From DATFVA01 sp963811905 (GTDB lineage: Bacteria > Bacteroidota > Ignavibacteria > Ignavibacteriales > Ignavibacteriaceae): DNA of 64,000 nt. Location: positions 248,001-312,000 of the forward strand of contig CAWETK010000011.1 in assembly GCA_963811905.1 (NCBI GenBank). Direction: 5' to 3'. Positions 37,646 to 45,190 of the stretch are shown one piece after another (position 1 is the first letter of the stretch; every line of letters begins with the position of its first letter). A program made the translations under genes and the position numbers. The notes under the pieces were generated by a model. That model worked only from the letters and a program-made list of their open reading frames with translations, had not been told where the DNA came from and did no database searches.

Positions 37646-37855
37646 TCACTTCTTTTCATTTGGTTTCCACGTTGTAAAAACCACGCCTATCAGTGCTCCA
37701 TACGCTGTACTTAGCCAGGGATTGCTGGTAATTGCGCAGGTGCCGGTTACGCATCCTACGTAATTGTAATAAAGAAACCCGGCCAGTGCTCCAAGCGTTA
37801 CCGGCAGAATTCTTTTAGTCCACTTTACTGCTGTTTTTGATTTCGATAATTCCAC
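37646..37855 (-). CDS. DUF6132 membrane protein
   Basis: A 69-residue membrane protein of two helices with a conserved Cys pair GCVTGTCAITSNP, as in DUF6132. Its start overlaps the end of the rhodanese gene by 31 bases, so it is coupled. The cysteines suggest a thiol or sulfur-transfer role with rhodanese (inference). Confidence 0.85.
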   Translation of the reverse strand: MELSKSKTAVKWTKRILPVTLGALAGFLYYNYVGCVTGTCAITSNPWLSTAYGALIGVVFTTWKPNEKK

Positions 37856-38220
37856 TCAGCTATCCCTCCCTTAAGATTTGATACATTGAAACCCTGCTTC
37901 TGAAGAAAAACTGCGGCATTAAGACTCCTGCTTCCGGATCTGCAGTAGCATACAATTTCCTTATTCCTGAACTTTTCCAGTTCAGGCTGACGTTTCCTCA
38001 GCTGGTTCAGCGGAATGTGGACAGAACCCTTGATATGTCCTTTTTTTCTTTCAGGATCCGTCCTTACATCCAGAAGAAGAATATTATTCTGATTCTTCAG
38101 TCGTTTGCTTACCTCGCCGGCATCATGATGTTCAATTTTTCTGTTATTTAAGAATTTTCTTACATAAGAAAATAAAATAAAAGCGATAAATGCATATATA
38201 ATTATCTGTCCTGCGCTCAA
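37825..38220 (-). CDS. Membrane-anchored rhodanese-domain protein
   Basis: A 131-residue protein: one N-terminal membrane helix (about 5-20) and a rhodanese domain with active-site loop YCRSGSRS (catalytic Cys93). Sulfurtransferases carry sulfane sulfur as a cysteine persulfide. It heads a five-gene operon with DUF6132, DUF2892, DUF302 and thioredoxin, so persulfide or thiol handling at the membrane is likely. Confidence 0.9.
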   Translation of the reverse strand: MSAGQIIIYAFIAFILFSYVRKFLNNRKIEHHDAGEVSKRLKNQNNILLLDVRTDPERKKGHIKGSVHIPLNQLRKRQPELEKFRNKEIVCYCRSGSRSLNAAVFLQKQGFNVSNLKGGIAEWNYRNQKQQ

Positions 38221-38385
38221 TTCAGCTCCATAAGTTTATTCTGATATATAACGAATAATAAATTTAAGAAACAATATGATTCGTACCGATGCAAAAAGTT
38301 TCGGGTTTATAGCCGGAATCACAGTAAATTTTAATAAAGGGGTTAATATTGAATGTATAAATACTATAAATAAATACACAGAATT

Positions 38386-39108
38386 ATGAAATTAGGCAGC
38401 CTGGTACAGTTCCATATAAGCACAAGTGATGTGGCAAGATCAATTTCATTTTATAAACTTATGGGCTTCCAGGAACTGGCCTACAGTAAAAAGCCTTATA
38501 AATGGGTGGTGCTTAGCGATGGAAATCTGAATATCATTTTTGCTGAAGACGAATTTTCGGGACTCGAGTATTATGCTGAAAATATGCAGGAAAAGGTGTC
38601 TGAGATTGAGGGCCAGGGAATAGAATATGTGAATAGAGATATGCAGCTTGGAGATACCTGGTATAAAGTTGTAAAAGATCCCAATGATTTCCTTATTGCA
38701 CTTATTGAAGACAAACCGAAATACTTCAGCGAAGTCGGGAAGAATGAGTATGAACCGCGGGGCAGATTTACAGAAATCAGCATCCATTCCGATAAAATAA
38801 AGGAGTCGGTTGAATTTTGGCAGAAATTCGGATATAAAATAACGATGGACGAAAGAGATGCCGAAAATCCCGGCGTTTCATTAAGCGACGGGTCGATGGG
38901 AATCGGGTTTTACAGCAGCGGTTATTTCAATCATTATTTTCAGGGTCCCGCCATTACCTTCCGTGATAATAATATGCCCTCCGTAATTCAAAACCTTAAA
39001 GATGACGGACTTCAGTTCCAGGAAGAATTGAAAGATAAAGACGGAAACCTTACCGGCGCCGTAGCCCTCTCACCCGAAGGACAAACCTTCTTTTTGCTCA
39101 GTTTGTAA
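38386..39108 (+). CDS. Two-domain VOC-family protein
   Basis: A 240-residue protein with two VOC (glyoxalase-like) domains: LVQFHISTSDVARSISFYKLMGF and, in the second half, FTEISIHSDKIKESVEFWQKFGY. The tandem form may fold into one active site. The stop codon TAA (39106-39108) is part of the palindromic element that starts there. Substrate unknown. Confidence 0.8.
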   Translation: MKLGSLVQFHISTSDVARSISFYKLMGFQELAYSKKPYKWVVLSDGNLNIIFAEDEFSGLEYYAENMQEKVSEIEGQGIEYVNRDMQLGDTWYKVVKDPNDFLIALIEDKPKYFSEVGKNEYEPRGRFTEISIHSDKIKESVEFWQKFGYKITMDERDAENPGVSLSDGSMGIGFYSSGYFNHYFQGPAITFRDNNMPSVIQNLKDDGLQFQEELKDKDGNLTGAVALSPEGQTFFLLSL

Positions 39109-39169
39109 AGCGACCTGTCCCGACATAGCGACGACATAGCGGGAGCGACACTGCAGGGGGTCACTTTAC
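39105..39169. repeat. GTAAAGCG element, 65-bp copy
   Basis: Terminal inverted repeats gtaaagcgac (39105-39114) and gtcactttac (39160-39169) match 9 of 10. The interior has cctgtcccgacatagc, shared with the copy at 40291-40419. Its first bases contain the stop codon of the preceding gene. Confidence 0.7.
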
Positions 39170-39208
39170 AGGTAACCTGTGAGAGTAAGATATCAGGAAT
39201 GCTTTTTT

Positions 39209-39250
39209 GCTCAGTTCAGAGAACTGAGCTACGCGACTGCTTCAATGCGG
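39209..39250. repeat. CTCAGTTC palindromic repeat (first copy)
   Basis: Palindrome ctcagttc-aga-gaactgag, then ctacgcg and ttcaatgc. A nearly identical stretch lies at 42466-42507. It is translated in an in-frame extension upstream of the monooxygenase start. Confidence 0.7.
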
Positions 39251-39358
39251 GCCTACAAGCAAGCGAAACAGGCGTTCAATAAACCCTTTTTGACAAATTC
39301 ATTTTTAATTTTTTTATTTAGGGATACCATTTATCTCTTTATAAAAACAGGAACCATC

Positions 39359-39676
39359 ATGGAACACTTATTTGTTTCATTTAAAGTGAAAAAAAATAAG
39401 ATTGAAGAGACAAAAAATACCATCCGCAAATTTGTTGATGAGATCAGTCAAAAGGAGCCGGGGACGATTCTCTATAATTGTTACCAGGAGAAGAGCGACA
39501 GCACCTCCTTTATCCATACAATGACATTTGAAAGCGAGAAGGCTGAGGAGCATCACCGTCGTACGGCATATGTAAAAGAATTCGTTGATAAGCTTTACCC
39601 TGTGTGCGAAAAAGAGCCTGTCTTTACGGAATTAAAGCTCATATGTTCAAACAATTCAGACCAGTTTAAGCAATAA
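39359..39676 (+). CDS. Putative quinol monooxygenase (ABM family)
   Basis: A 105-residue protein of the antibiotic-biosynthesis monooxygenase fold: LFVSFKVKKNKIEETKNTIRKFVDEISQKEPGTILYNCYQEKSDSTSFIHTMTFESEKAEEHHRRTAYVKEF. Small dimers like YgiN act on quinols. ATG 39359 is chosen; the open frame continues upstream only through a palindromic repeat and is not protein-like. It is followed 18 bases later by the GNAT gene. Confidence 0.75.
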   Translation: MEHLFVSFKVKKNKIEETKNTIRKFVDEISQKEPGTILYNCYQEKSDSTSFIHTMTFESEKAEEHHRRTAYVKEFVDKLYPVCEKEPVFTELKLICSNNSDQFKQ

Positions 39677-39694
39677 CTTTAGAAGAGGATCAAT

Positions 39695-40273
39695 ATGCCT
39701 GCAGATAAGTCAGTTTACAAGTTCCAGCCGCTTGAATATGAAAGATGGAGAGATGTGGAAAACCTTTTCGGTGAGAAGGGAGCCTGCGGCGGATGCTGGT
39801 GTATGTACTGGCGTGAATCCGGCAGAGAATTTAAAGAGAAAAAAGGTGAAGGGAACAGGGTAGCGTTTAAGCGCCTTGTTAAAGGGAAGACACAGACAGG
39901 AATAATAGCCTACGACAACAAAACTCCCGTTGGATGGATTGCCTTTGCACCGAGAGAGCAGTATACAAGATTAAGCACTTCAAAGATCCTTAAACCTGTT
40001 GATGATAAACCAGTATGGTCCGTCGTTTGTTTTTATATAGATAAAAATCACCGGCGTAAGGGTTTAACCGTTGAACTTCTCAAAGAAGCAGAAAAGCACG
40101 CAAAGAAGAACGGCGCAAAAATAATAGAAGGCTACCCTATCGATCCCGAAACGAAGAACTACGCCCCCGCGTTCGCCTACACCGGTCTTGCCTCCGCATA
40201 CAGAAAAGCAGGCTTCACAGAAGTCGCCCGCCGCTCCGAAACCAGGCCGATAATGCGAAAGGTCCTGAAGTAG
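39695..40273 (+). CDS. GNAT-family N-acetyltransferase
   Basis: A 192-residue acetyltransferase with an N-terminal CGGCWCMYWRE motif and acetyl-CoA P-loop at DKNHRRKGLTVELLKEAEKHAKKNGA. The Cys/Trp-rich N-end is typical of a subgroup of bacterial GNAT proteins. Substrate unknown. It is probably in an operon with the upstream monooxygenase. Confidence 0.85.
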   Translation: MPADKSVYKFQPLEYERWRDVENLFGEKGACGGCWCMYWRESGREFKEKKGEGNRVAFKRLVKGKTQTGIIAYDNKTPVGWIAFAPREQYTRLSTSKILKPVDDKPVWSVVCFYIDKNHRRKGLTVELLKEAEKHAKKNGAKIIEGYPIDPETKNYAPAFAYTGLASAYRKAGFTEVARRSETRPIMRKVLK

Positions 40274-40290
40274 ATCAGCAATGGAATGAT

Positions 40291-40419
40291 GTAAAGCGAA
40301 TCGCTCATTTGAGCCTGTAAAGCGATCCGGCAGCTGCCGGACTGTTTAGCTCATTTGAATTGTAAAACGACCTGTCCCGACATAGCTGCAAGTGATCGGG
40401 AAACGCCTGTTTCGCTTAC
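40291..40419. repeat. GTAAAGCG element, 129-bp composite copy
   Basis: Begins gtaaagcgaa (40291) and ends gtttcgcttac (40409-40419), so the ends are inverted repeats. It holds a second gtaaagcga, the 16-bp palindrome tccggcagctgccgga (40326-40341, also at 49459-49474) and cctgtcccgacatagc shared with 39105-39169. Confidence 0.7.
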
Positions 40420-40525
40420 CATGTAAAATCTAATAACAATGATGGGATTGGTGCAATTCCGCCAAAGGACAGACAATTAATGTGCAAATGAATTTATCCG
40501 CCAAATAACCGCCGGTTATTAGGCA

Positions 40526-41980
40526 TTAATCAATTTTAAGATGCTTACCTTCATCGGATTCGTAAAATGCGTTGTGTGCCTCTAAGTTGTTATATAAATC
40601 GTCATAATTTTCAAAGTGGAGATTTTCGCTAAACTGATATGCCTTTGTAAGCATTTCAACATAAGGAGCGGGGTCTTTTTGATTAGTTAATCTTTTTAGC
40701 GTAAGCAGATAATCATCACGGAAAACTGTTGGAATAATGATCTTGCTCTGCTCCTTATTTACGAGTTCTCCGTTCATCATAATACGTGCAATCCTGCCAT
40801 TGCCGTCTTCAAAGGGATGCACTTCGCTGACAAGGAACATTATATATGCTGCTCGGGCAAAGGGATCTGTAAGAATTTTATAATAATCAAATCCGCGTAC
40901 TAAGGTCCCACGGACGAGTTTGAAATCAACAAAAAATGTATTACCGGCTTTATTGTTTTTTGTTTTAAATTGACCGGGCGACTTACTTACACGCGCTGAA
41001 AGCAATGTTTTGTGTCTTAATTGAAGCAGGCTTAAGAGCTCATCGGCGGTAGCAGGAATTATTTTCATTTCATTTCTATTTGAGACTACCTGATAAGTGC
41101 CAAGAATATCGTGTGAATCATCTCCACGGTTAGGCAATGGAACTCCGGTATCTATAATATTCTTAGCTTCGGAAACTTCGAACATAGTACCTTCTATATA
41201 ATTTGAAAAATAAGCCTCGAAGAAAGCAAAATTTCTGAACGAATTTAACGATACGTTTTTCTCAGGGCGCTCTTTAAAAGTTTTGTTGTGCAGATAGTTA
41301 GAGAGTATTTCAAAGAGTTCTATTCTGTTTCTGTCGTAAGGCAACCCGGCAGCACGAGACAAAGCTAAATCAGATTTTAATATTTTAGATGGCTTAGTAG
41401 TAAATAGTGCACCGATAATTTTATTTAACAACTCAAACTCTTTTTGCATTCCAAGAATTTCAGATAATTTTCTTGCATCATCACGTAATTTATTTAATCC
41501 GTCTTCACCTTTTATTCTTAAAATATCATCCAGCTTTTCTTCAATTTGTGGAATGCCCAATGTCTTGGAATTTGGGCCGGATTTTTTTGTTATTTGAAGA
41601 TTCTCAAGGTATCTTCTTGCTTCTGAAGAGACGTAAAGATTGTCGATAAATTTATTATCCCCCTCAACCGGTCCTTTGCCTTCAAGAAAATTTATTGTTA
41701 CTCCGGGAAGTTTTATTTTTCTTGTATAGGAATATGTTACAAATATCTGGTTAGTTGATGTGGGTTTAAATTCAAAAGCAGAGCGATGGCTTAAAATAGA
41801 ATCGGGATATAAATTACCCAGAATTTCGAGAATATTCCTTAGGATTATTTCTGATGGTTTCTCCTCAGGATTTGTTGAATAAATCCTTGGTGCAATCTTC
41901 CGAATTTTCTTCTCTTGAAGCATTTTAGAGATTTTATAACTTTCTTGAGGATTAGATGATGCAAATATTATTTCACTCAT
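40526..41980 (-). CDS. Fic-family protein with AbiEi-like N-terminal domain
   Basis: A 484-residue protein. The first 130 or so residues (ISKMLQEKKIRKIAPRIYSTNPEEKP...RKIKLPGVTINFLEGKGPVEGDNKFIDNLYVSSEARRYLENL) resemble AbiEi-type antitoxin/regulators with a DNA-binding N-end. The C-terminal Fic domain has the complete catalytic loop HPFEDGNGRIAR (His388), and the inhibitory motif SNYIEG lies before the core (class II autoinhibited type). Fic enzymes transfer AMP or related groups to proteins. ATG 41980 has GGAG six bases upstream; an in-frame ATG 41992 and an open extension to 42130 also exist. Probably autoregulated by the repeats upstream. Confidence 0.85.
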   Translation of the reverse strand: MSEIIFASSNPQESYKISKMLQEKKIRKIAPRIYSTNPEEKPSEIILRNILEILGNLYPDSILSHRSAFEFKPTSTNQIFVTYSYTRKIKLPGVTINFLEGKGPVEGDNKFIDNLYVSSEARRYLENLQITKKSGPNSKTLGIPQIEEKLDDILRIKGEDGLNKLRDDARKLSEILGMQKEFELLNKIIGALFTTKPSKILKSDLALSRAAGLPYDRNRIELFEILSNYLHNKTFKERPEKNVSLNSFRNFAFFEAYFSNYIEGTMFEVSEAKNIIDTGVPLPNRGDDSHDILGTYQVVSNRNEMKIIPATADELLSLLQLRHKTLLSARVSKSPGQFKTKNNKAGNTFFVDFKLVRGTLVRGFDYYKILTDPFARAAYIMFLVSEVHPFEDGNGRIARIMMNGELVNKEQSKIIIPTVFRDDYLLTLKRLTNQKDPAPYVEMLTKAYQFSENLHFENYDDLYNNLEAHNAFYESDEGKHLKID

Positions 41981-42048
41981 TTCCGTCTCCATTTCCCGTC
42001 TTCGCTGAAGCTTTGTCGAACAAGCATTTCGCCCGACAGGTTGAATTA

Positions 42049-42231
42049 TTTTCCGGTATAATTGTAATTTGAGTATAAAATTATGAAAACTTTCCAGAAT
42101 AAGCCAGATAATTATGAATATTTTCCACAATAGACCATTCAGGATATTTTCCAGTATAAGGCAGAAATGGACGAATAATTTAGATAATTTTCCAGGATAA
42201 TGTGATATTTTTAGATTATTTTCCAGTATAA
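42049..42231. promoter_or_regulatory. Six-copy 13-bp operator-like array (ttttccagtataa)
   Basis: Copies at 42049, 42090, 42121, 42147, 42188 and 42219, consensus ttttccrgnataa (third copy worst). Start-to-start spacing 41, 31, 26, 41, 31 bp, close to whole or half helical turns. They fill the intergenic region between the AbiEi-Fic gene and a divergent 62-codon ORF, and the last one touches that ORF's ribosome-binding site. Confidence 0.75.
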
Positions 42232-42235
42232 GGAA

Positions 42236-42424
42236 ATGTTAAGTATTTATAATATAAAGAGACTGAAAAAATTCCCTAATTATAAATCCCTATATCGAAG
42301 ATTAAAAAATTCCAGGAAATTTCCTGAAGCATTTTCGATTCTTGAAATAGCAAGCAAGTTTTGCAAAGCTGGATTTAATATTGAATTCGATCCGAAAGTT
42401 AAAGTAAACGGAAGACCGAACTAA
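42236..42424 (+). CDS. Small 62-aa ORF divergent from the Fic gene
   Basis: An ATG frame of 62 codons. AGGAA lies directly before the ATG, which is rather close. The product is basic, MLSIYNIKRLKKFPNYKSLYRRLK..., and ends with a Phe/Glu-rich LEIASKFCKAGFNIEFDPKVKVNGRPN, which looks like the start of a PD-(D/E)xK-type nuclease fold. It may be a truncated nuclease or a small partner protein (uncertain). Shares the operator array with the Fic gene. Confidence 0.5.
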   Translation: MLSIYNIKRLKKFPNYKSLYRRLKNSRKFPEAFSILEIASKFCKAGFNIEFDPKVKVNGRPN

Positions 42425-42465
42425 CGGCGGGGCAGGTGAAGTTCCAACAATTTCCTCCTTCGGGG

Positions 42466-42507
42466 GCTCAGTTCAGAGAACTGAGCTACGCGCAAGCTTC
42501 AATGCAG
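42466..42507. repeat. CTCAGTTC palindromic repeat (second copy)
   Basis: gctcagttc-aga-gaactgagctacgcg (42466-42492) then ttcaatgc, near-identical to 39209-39250. Confidence 0.7.
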
Positions 42508-42728
42508 CCAGTCTTAATAACTCTCAGCGCCCTTCTTCCTTGTCACTTTTATCTTCTTCCTTGATACCTTTTCCTTATTCCTTTTCTTTGTTCCTTCTTA
42601 CTTTTATCTTTTATCTTGTATTATGAGTTCCTGCTTACCTTCTTATCTTCCAATCCTCTTAACCTCTTCCCCGGTTTGCCCCATCCCTCCAATACTCCCT
42701 TACTCCATCCAAATTGCTTACCCTCTTC
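42508..42728. repeat. Polypyrimidine tract
   Basis: About 200 bases almost all C and T, with cttcttcctt-type degenerate repeats, downstream of the POT transporter. It is the complement-like partner of the polypurine tracts upstream of that gene. Confidence 0.6.
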
Positions 42729-44034
42729 TCATCCTCTCATCTTCTTCCTGCTTGCCTCCGTCAGATGTGCCGCATAAATATTATACCCCAGCATAAGCAA
42801 TGCGGCAACTACTCCTACCATTCCGATGATAAGAAAAACAAGGTCGGGACGGTGCTGGTCGGTTGCGAATGTCTGGTAAACCCAGCCGCCGAATGTGCCG
42901 CCTACAAGCCAGGCAATCGCTACCGGCAGAAAAGCAAAGCCCTGGAATAATGCTGCCTGACCTTTGGGAGCAAGATCGGCAAGGTATTCGTAAAATCTCG
43001 GCGCCTGCGTCTGCTCGCCGATGGAAAAGGTCAGTACCATTGCGATGATTAAGCCAAGTCCGATTGTTATGCCTGCCAGTGAGGCAAAGTAAAGCAGGAA
43101 CCAGCTCAGTGCTGCAAATACAAATCCTATCATTATTGCTGTGGGTGTGGGTATTTTTTTTGTCAGCCTGTTGATCGGGTATCTGCATCAGGATGATCGT
43201 CCACGCACCTACTGATAGAACAATTTCAATCGGGGCGTCCGGTGATATATAATCTGAAATGTAGAAAGGTACTACTATGAAAAATTCCCAGAAGACAATC
43301 CAGTATAGTGCAAAGATCAGCAGGAAGATCATAAACTTTATGTTCTTTACAACTGTCCATAGATTTTTGATTACTGTTCCAAGACTCTCTCTTTCTTCAT
43401 TCAGCTTAAGTTCCGGTTCCTTAAAAATGAAAATGGAAACAAGGAACATCAGGCCGCAGCTTACTGCCGAAACAAGGTAAACAAACTCTATCCCGAATGA
43501 ATCTCTTACAAGGTAGGCAAGTAAGGGACCGATAGCAGCGCCTATGTTTACAAGCCAGTAGTATATTGCATAACCCAGAGATTTGGATTCGGAGGTGGTT
43601 GTAAGCGCCACGGTCCCCAGTACGCTGGGCTTTATAAATGAGCCGCCGACAGCCGTGAAGATCAGTATCAGGGAAAGTATTGGGAAAAGATCCGATCCCG
43701 AATACCATCCTGAAAAAGCGGATATTCCTGTGGAACCGATCAGGAAATATCCGATTGCAAGTACGAAAAATGCAAAGGAGAATGCTTTCTTAAATCCGAA
43801 CTTGTCTGCCAGTGCACCGGCAAAGATCGGCAGAAAATAAATCAGTCCGCCGAATATGGAAGATAACTGTCCTGCCTGAACTTCACTGAATTTAAGATGA
43901 TTCCTGAGGAATACACTTAAAATTGTAGCCTGTCCGTAATATGCCAGCCTTTCAAAAAGCTCCATTCCGTTGGCAGTCCAGAAGGACGCCTGGAACCCTG
44001 TTTTTAACTTCTCAAACCTTGCAGCCTGTTCCAC
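42729..44034 (-). pseudogene. POT-family peptide MFS transporter, frameshifted
   Basis: A proton-dependent oligopeptide transporter split by a one-base change. The first frame (from ATG 44034) has ERLAYYGQATILSVFLRNHL, GGLIYFLPIFAGALADKFG and helices to ILMQIP. The second frame continues the family as MIGFVFAALSWFLLYF to the end at 42729. An extra base in ggg at 43177-43179 would restore IPINRLTKK. The break may be a real inactivation or an error. A gene-shadow tail in the first frame is not protein. Confidence 0.85.
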
Positions 44035-44138
44035 AAATCTCCCTTCCGCTTATTTGTTCAGGAAAAAACGGTAAGCGTTAATGAGGCTTGCCGTTAAAAA
44101 GTAATTGCAAATATAAGTAAAATCGGAAACTGTGAAGA

Positions 44139-44280
44139 GGGAGGGAGGGAGGGAGGGTGAGAAGATGAGAAGATGAGAAGATGAGAAGGTGAGAAGATAA
44201 GAAGATGGGAAGGATAAGAAGATTGGAGAAGAAAGAGGATAAGAAGGTCAGAGGATAAGAAGATTAGAGGATACGCTTTG
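44139..44280 (+). repeat. Polypurine tract with G-quadruplex motif
   Basis: Five GGG runs separated by single A (44139-44157) followed by about 120 bases of gagaagat-type degenerate repeats, 8-base period at first. It lies about 105 bases upstream of the POT start. No ORF. Confidence 0.7.
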
Positions 44281-44296
44281 TATAGAGTTATGTGAC

Positions 44297-44805
44297 CTTC
44301 CTTAGTCCATATATACGTAATGTCGGAAACCCATATCTTATTTGTTTCTGTAGAATGAAAATTCTGCCCAACTATATTTTCTGCTACCGGGTAATTATGC
44401 TGGGAATTATATTGTTACCTTGTATTTCCGTTTTGTTTTTGTTCTTATTCGGTGCGTTCGCATTATTCTTACTACTCTTTTACTATTGCATTTGAAACCT
44501 TGTTTCCTGAGTTCTTTATATATTCTTGGGCTTCCATATACTCCTCTATAATTATGATAAATCTTTTCTATTTGTTCTAACAAATATTGGTCATCTAGTC
44601 GTTTTTGTGTCATTTTCCTTCTTACATATTTATGATATCCGCTCCTTGATACTTCTAGTATTTTACACATCTTCCCAAGTCTGAATTCCTTTCGATTCTC
44701 CATTATAAATATGTATTTCATTGCTGTGTTTTTGAGAAGATGTTTATTACTTTTTTTAATATGTCGCGCTCCTCTTTTACATCTATTAATTCTTTGCTGA
44801 CGGTT
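44297..44805 (-). mobile_element. IS3-family transposase remnant
   Basis: The orfB N-terminal part (44407-44721: KMCKILEVSRSGYHKYVRR, then GVYGSPRIYKELRKQGFKCNSKRVVRIMR) is joined after a frameshift to VAENIVGQNFHSTETNKIWVSDITYIW (44299-44407), where the catalytic domain is cut off after its first Asp. Upstream, the orfA tail reads KEERDILKKVINIFSK, with the usual TGA/ATG overlap. Only fragments remain; no ends or target duplication could be found. Confidence 0.85.
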
Positions 44806-44900
44806 GCTGACTTGTCCCGATCTTATTTTTCGTCAGGTCGGGAGTGTCCCGCTCTTGCGATTGTACTTTAGGCGGGACGTTGAGTCCGTCTGGACGATAT
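44804..44900. repeat. Structured dispersed repeat, copy A
   Basis: Contains gctgacttgtcccga, gtcgggagtgtcccgc, cttgcgatt and ggcgggacgttgagtccg, all in the same order as copy B at 49373-49475. Paired halves tcccga/gtcggga and tcccgc/ggcggga can form two hairpins. Confidence 0.7.
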
Positions 44901-44959
44901 CCGGCTCCGACGGACATCGAAGACACCGATATTAATAAGAATCATTCAAGCGATTCATT

Positions 44960-45075
44960 TATTTTTGATATAAGAAGGTTAGAGGATAAGAGGATAAGAG
45001 GATAAGAAAGTAAGAGGATAAGAAGATAAGAAGGTAAGAAGGTAAGAAGGGCAGAGGATTAGAGGATAAGATAGA
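44960..45075 (+). repeat. Polypurine tract, second
   Basis: Repeated gataagag/aagaagg-type units of 8-10 bases, purine-rich, directly before the Gld operon. Similar to 44139-44280 on the other side of the IS remnant. Confidence 0.65.
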
Positions 45076-45190
45076 GGCTGGAATAAAAATTATTTATGAC
45101 TTTTTTATTTATCATGAAACTTTTTAACTTAGTACCCGTCAAAAATACTTTACCAGGTATAAATTTTCATCCACTAAATTCCGGATATGT

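Noticed and set aside
39179..39358. 60-residue N-terminal extension of the monooxygenase
   Set aside because: Encoded largely by a palindromic repeat; the family starts at the later ATG.
42049..42231. Possible CRISPR array (repeats with regular spacing)
   Set aside because: Units are only 13 bp, spacers vary between 13 and 28 bp and are AT-rich and partly alike, and no cas genes are near. An operator array fits better.
42781..43140. C-terminal tail of the first POT frame
   Set aside because: After the frameshift the first frame reads non-family, Cys/His/Arg-rich sequence, while the other frame continues the transporter helices.
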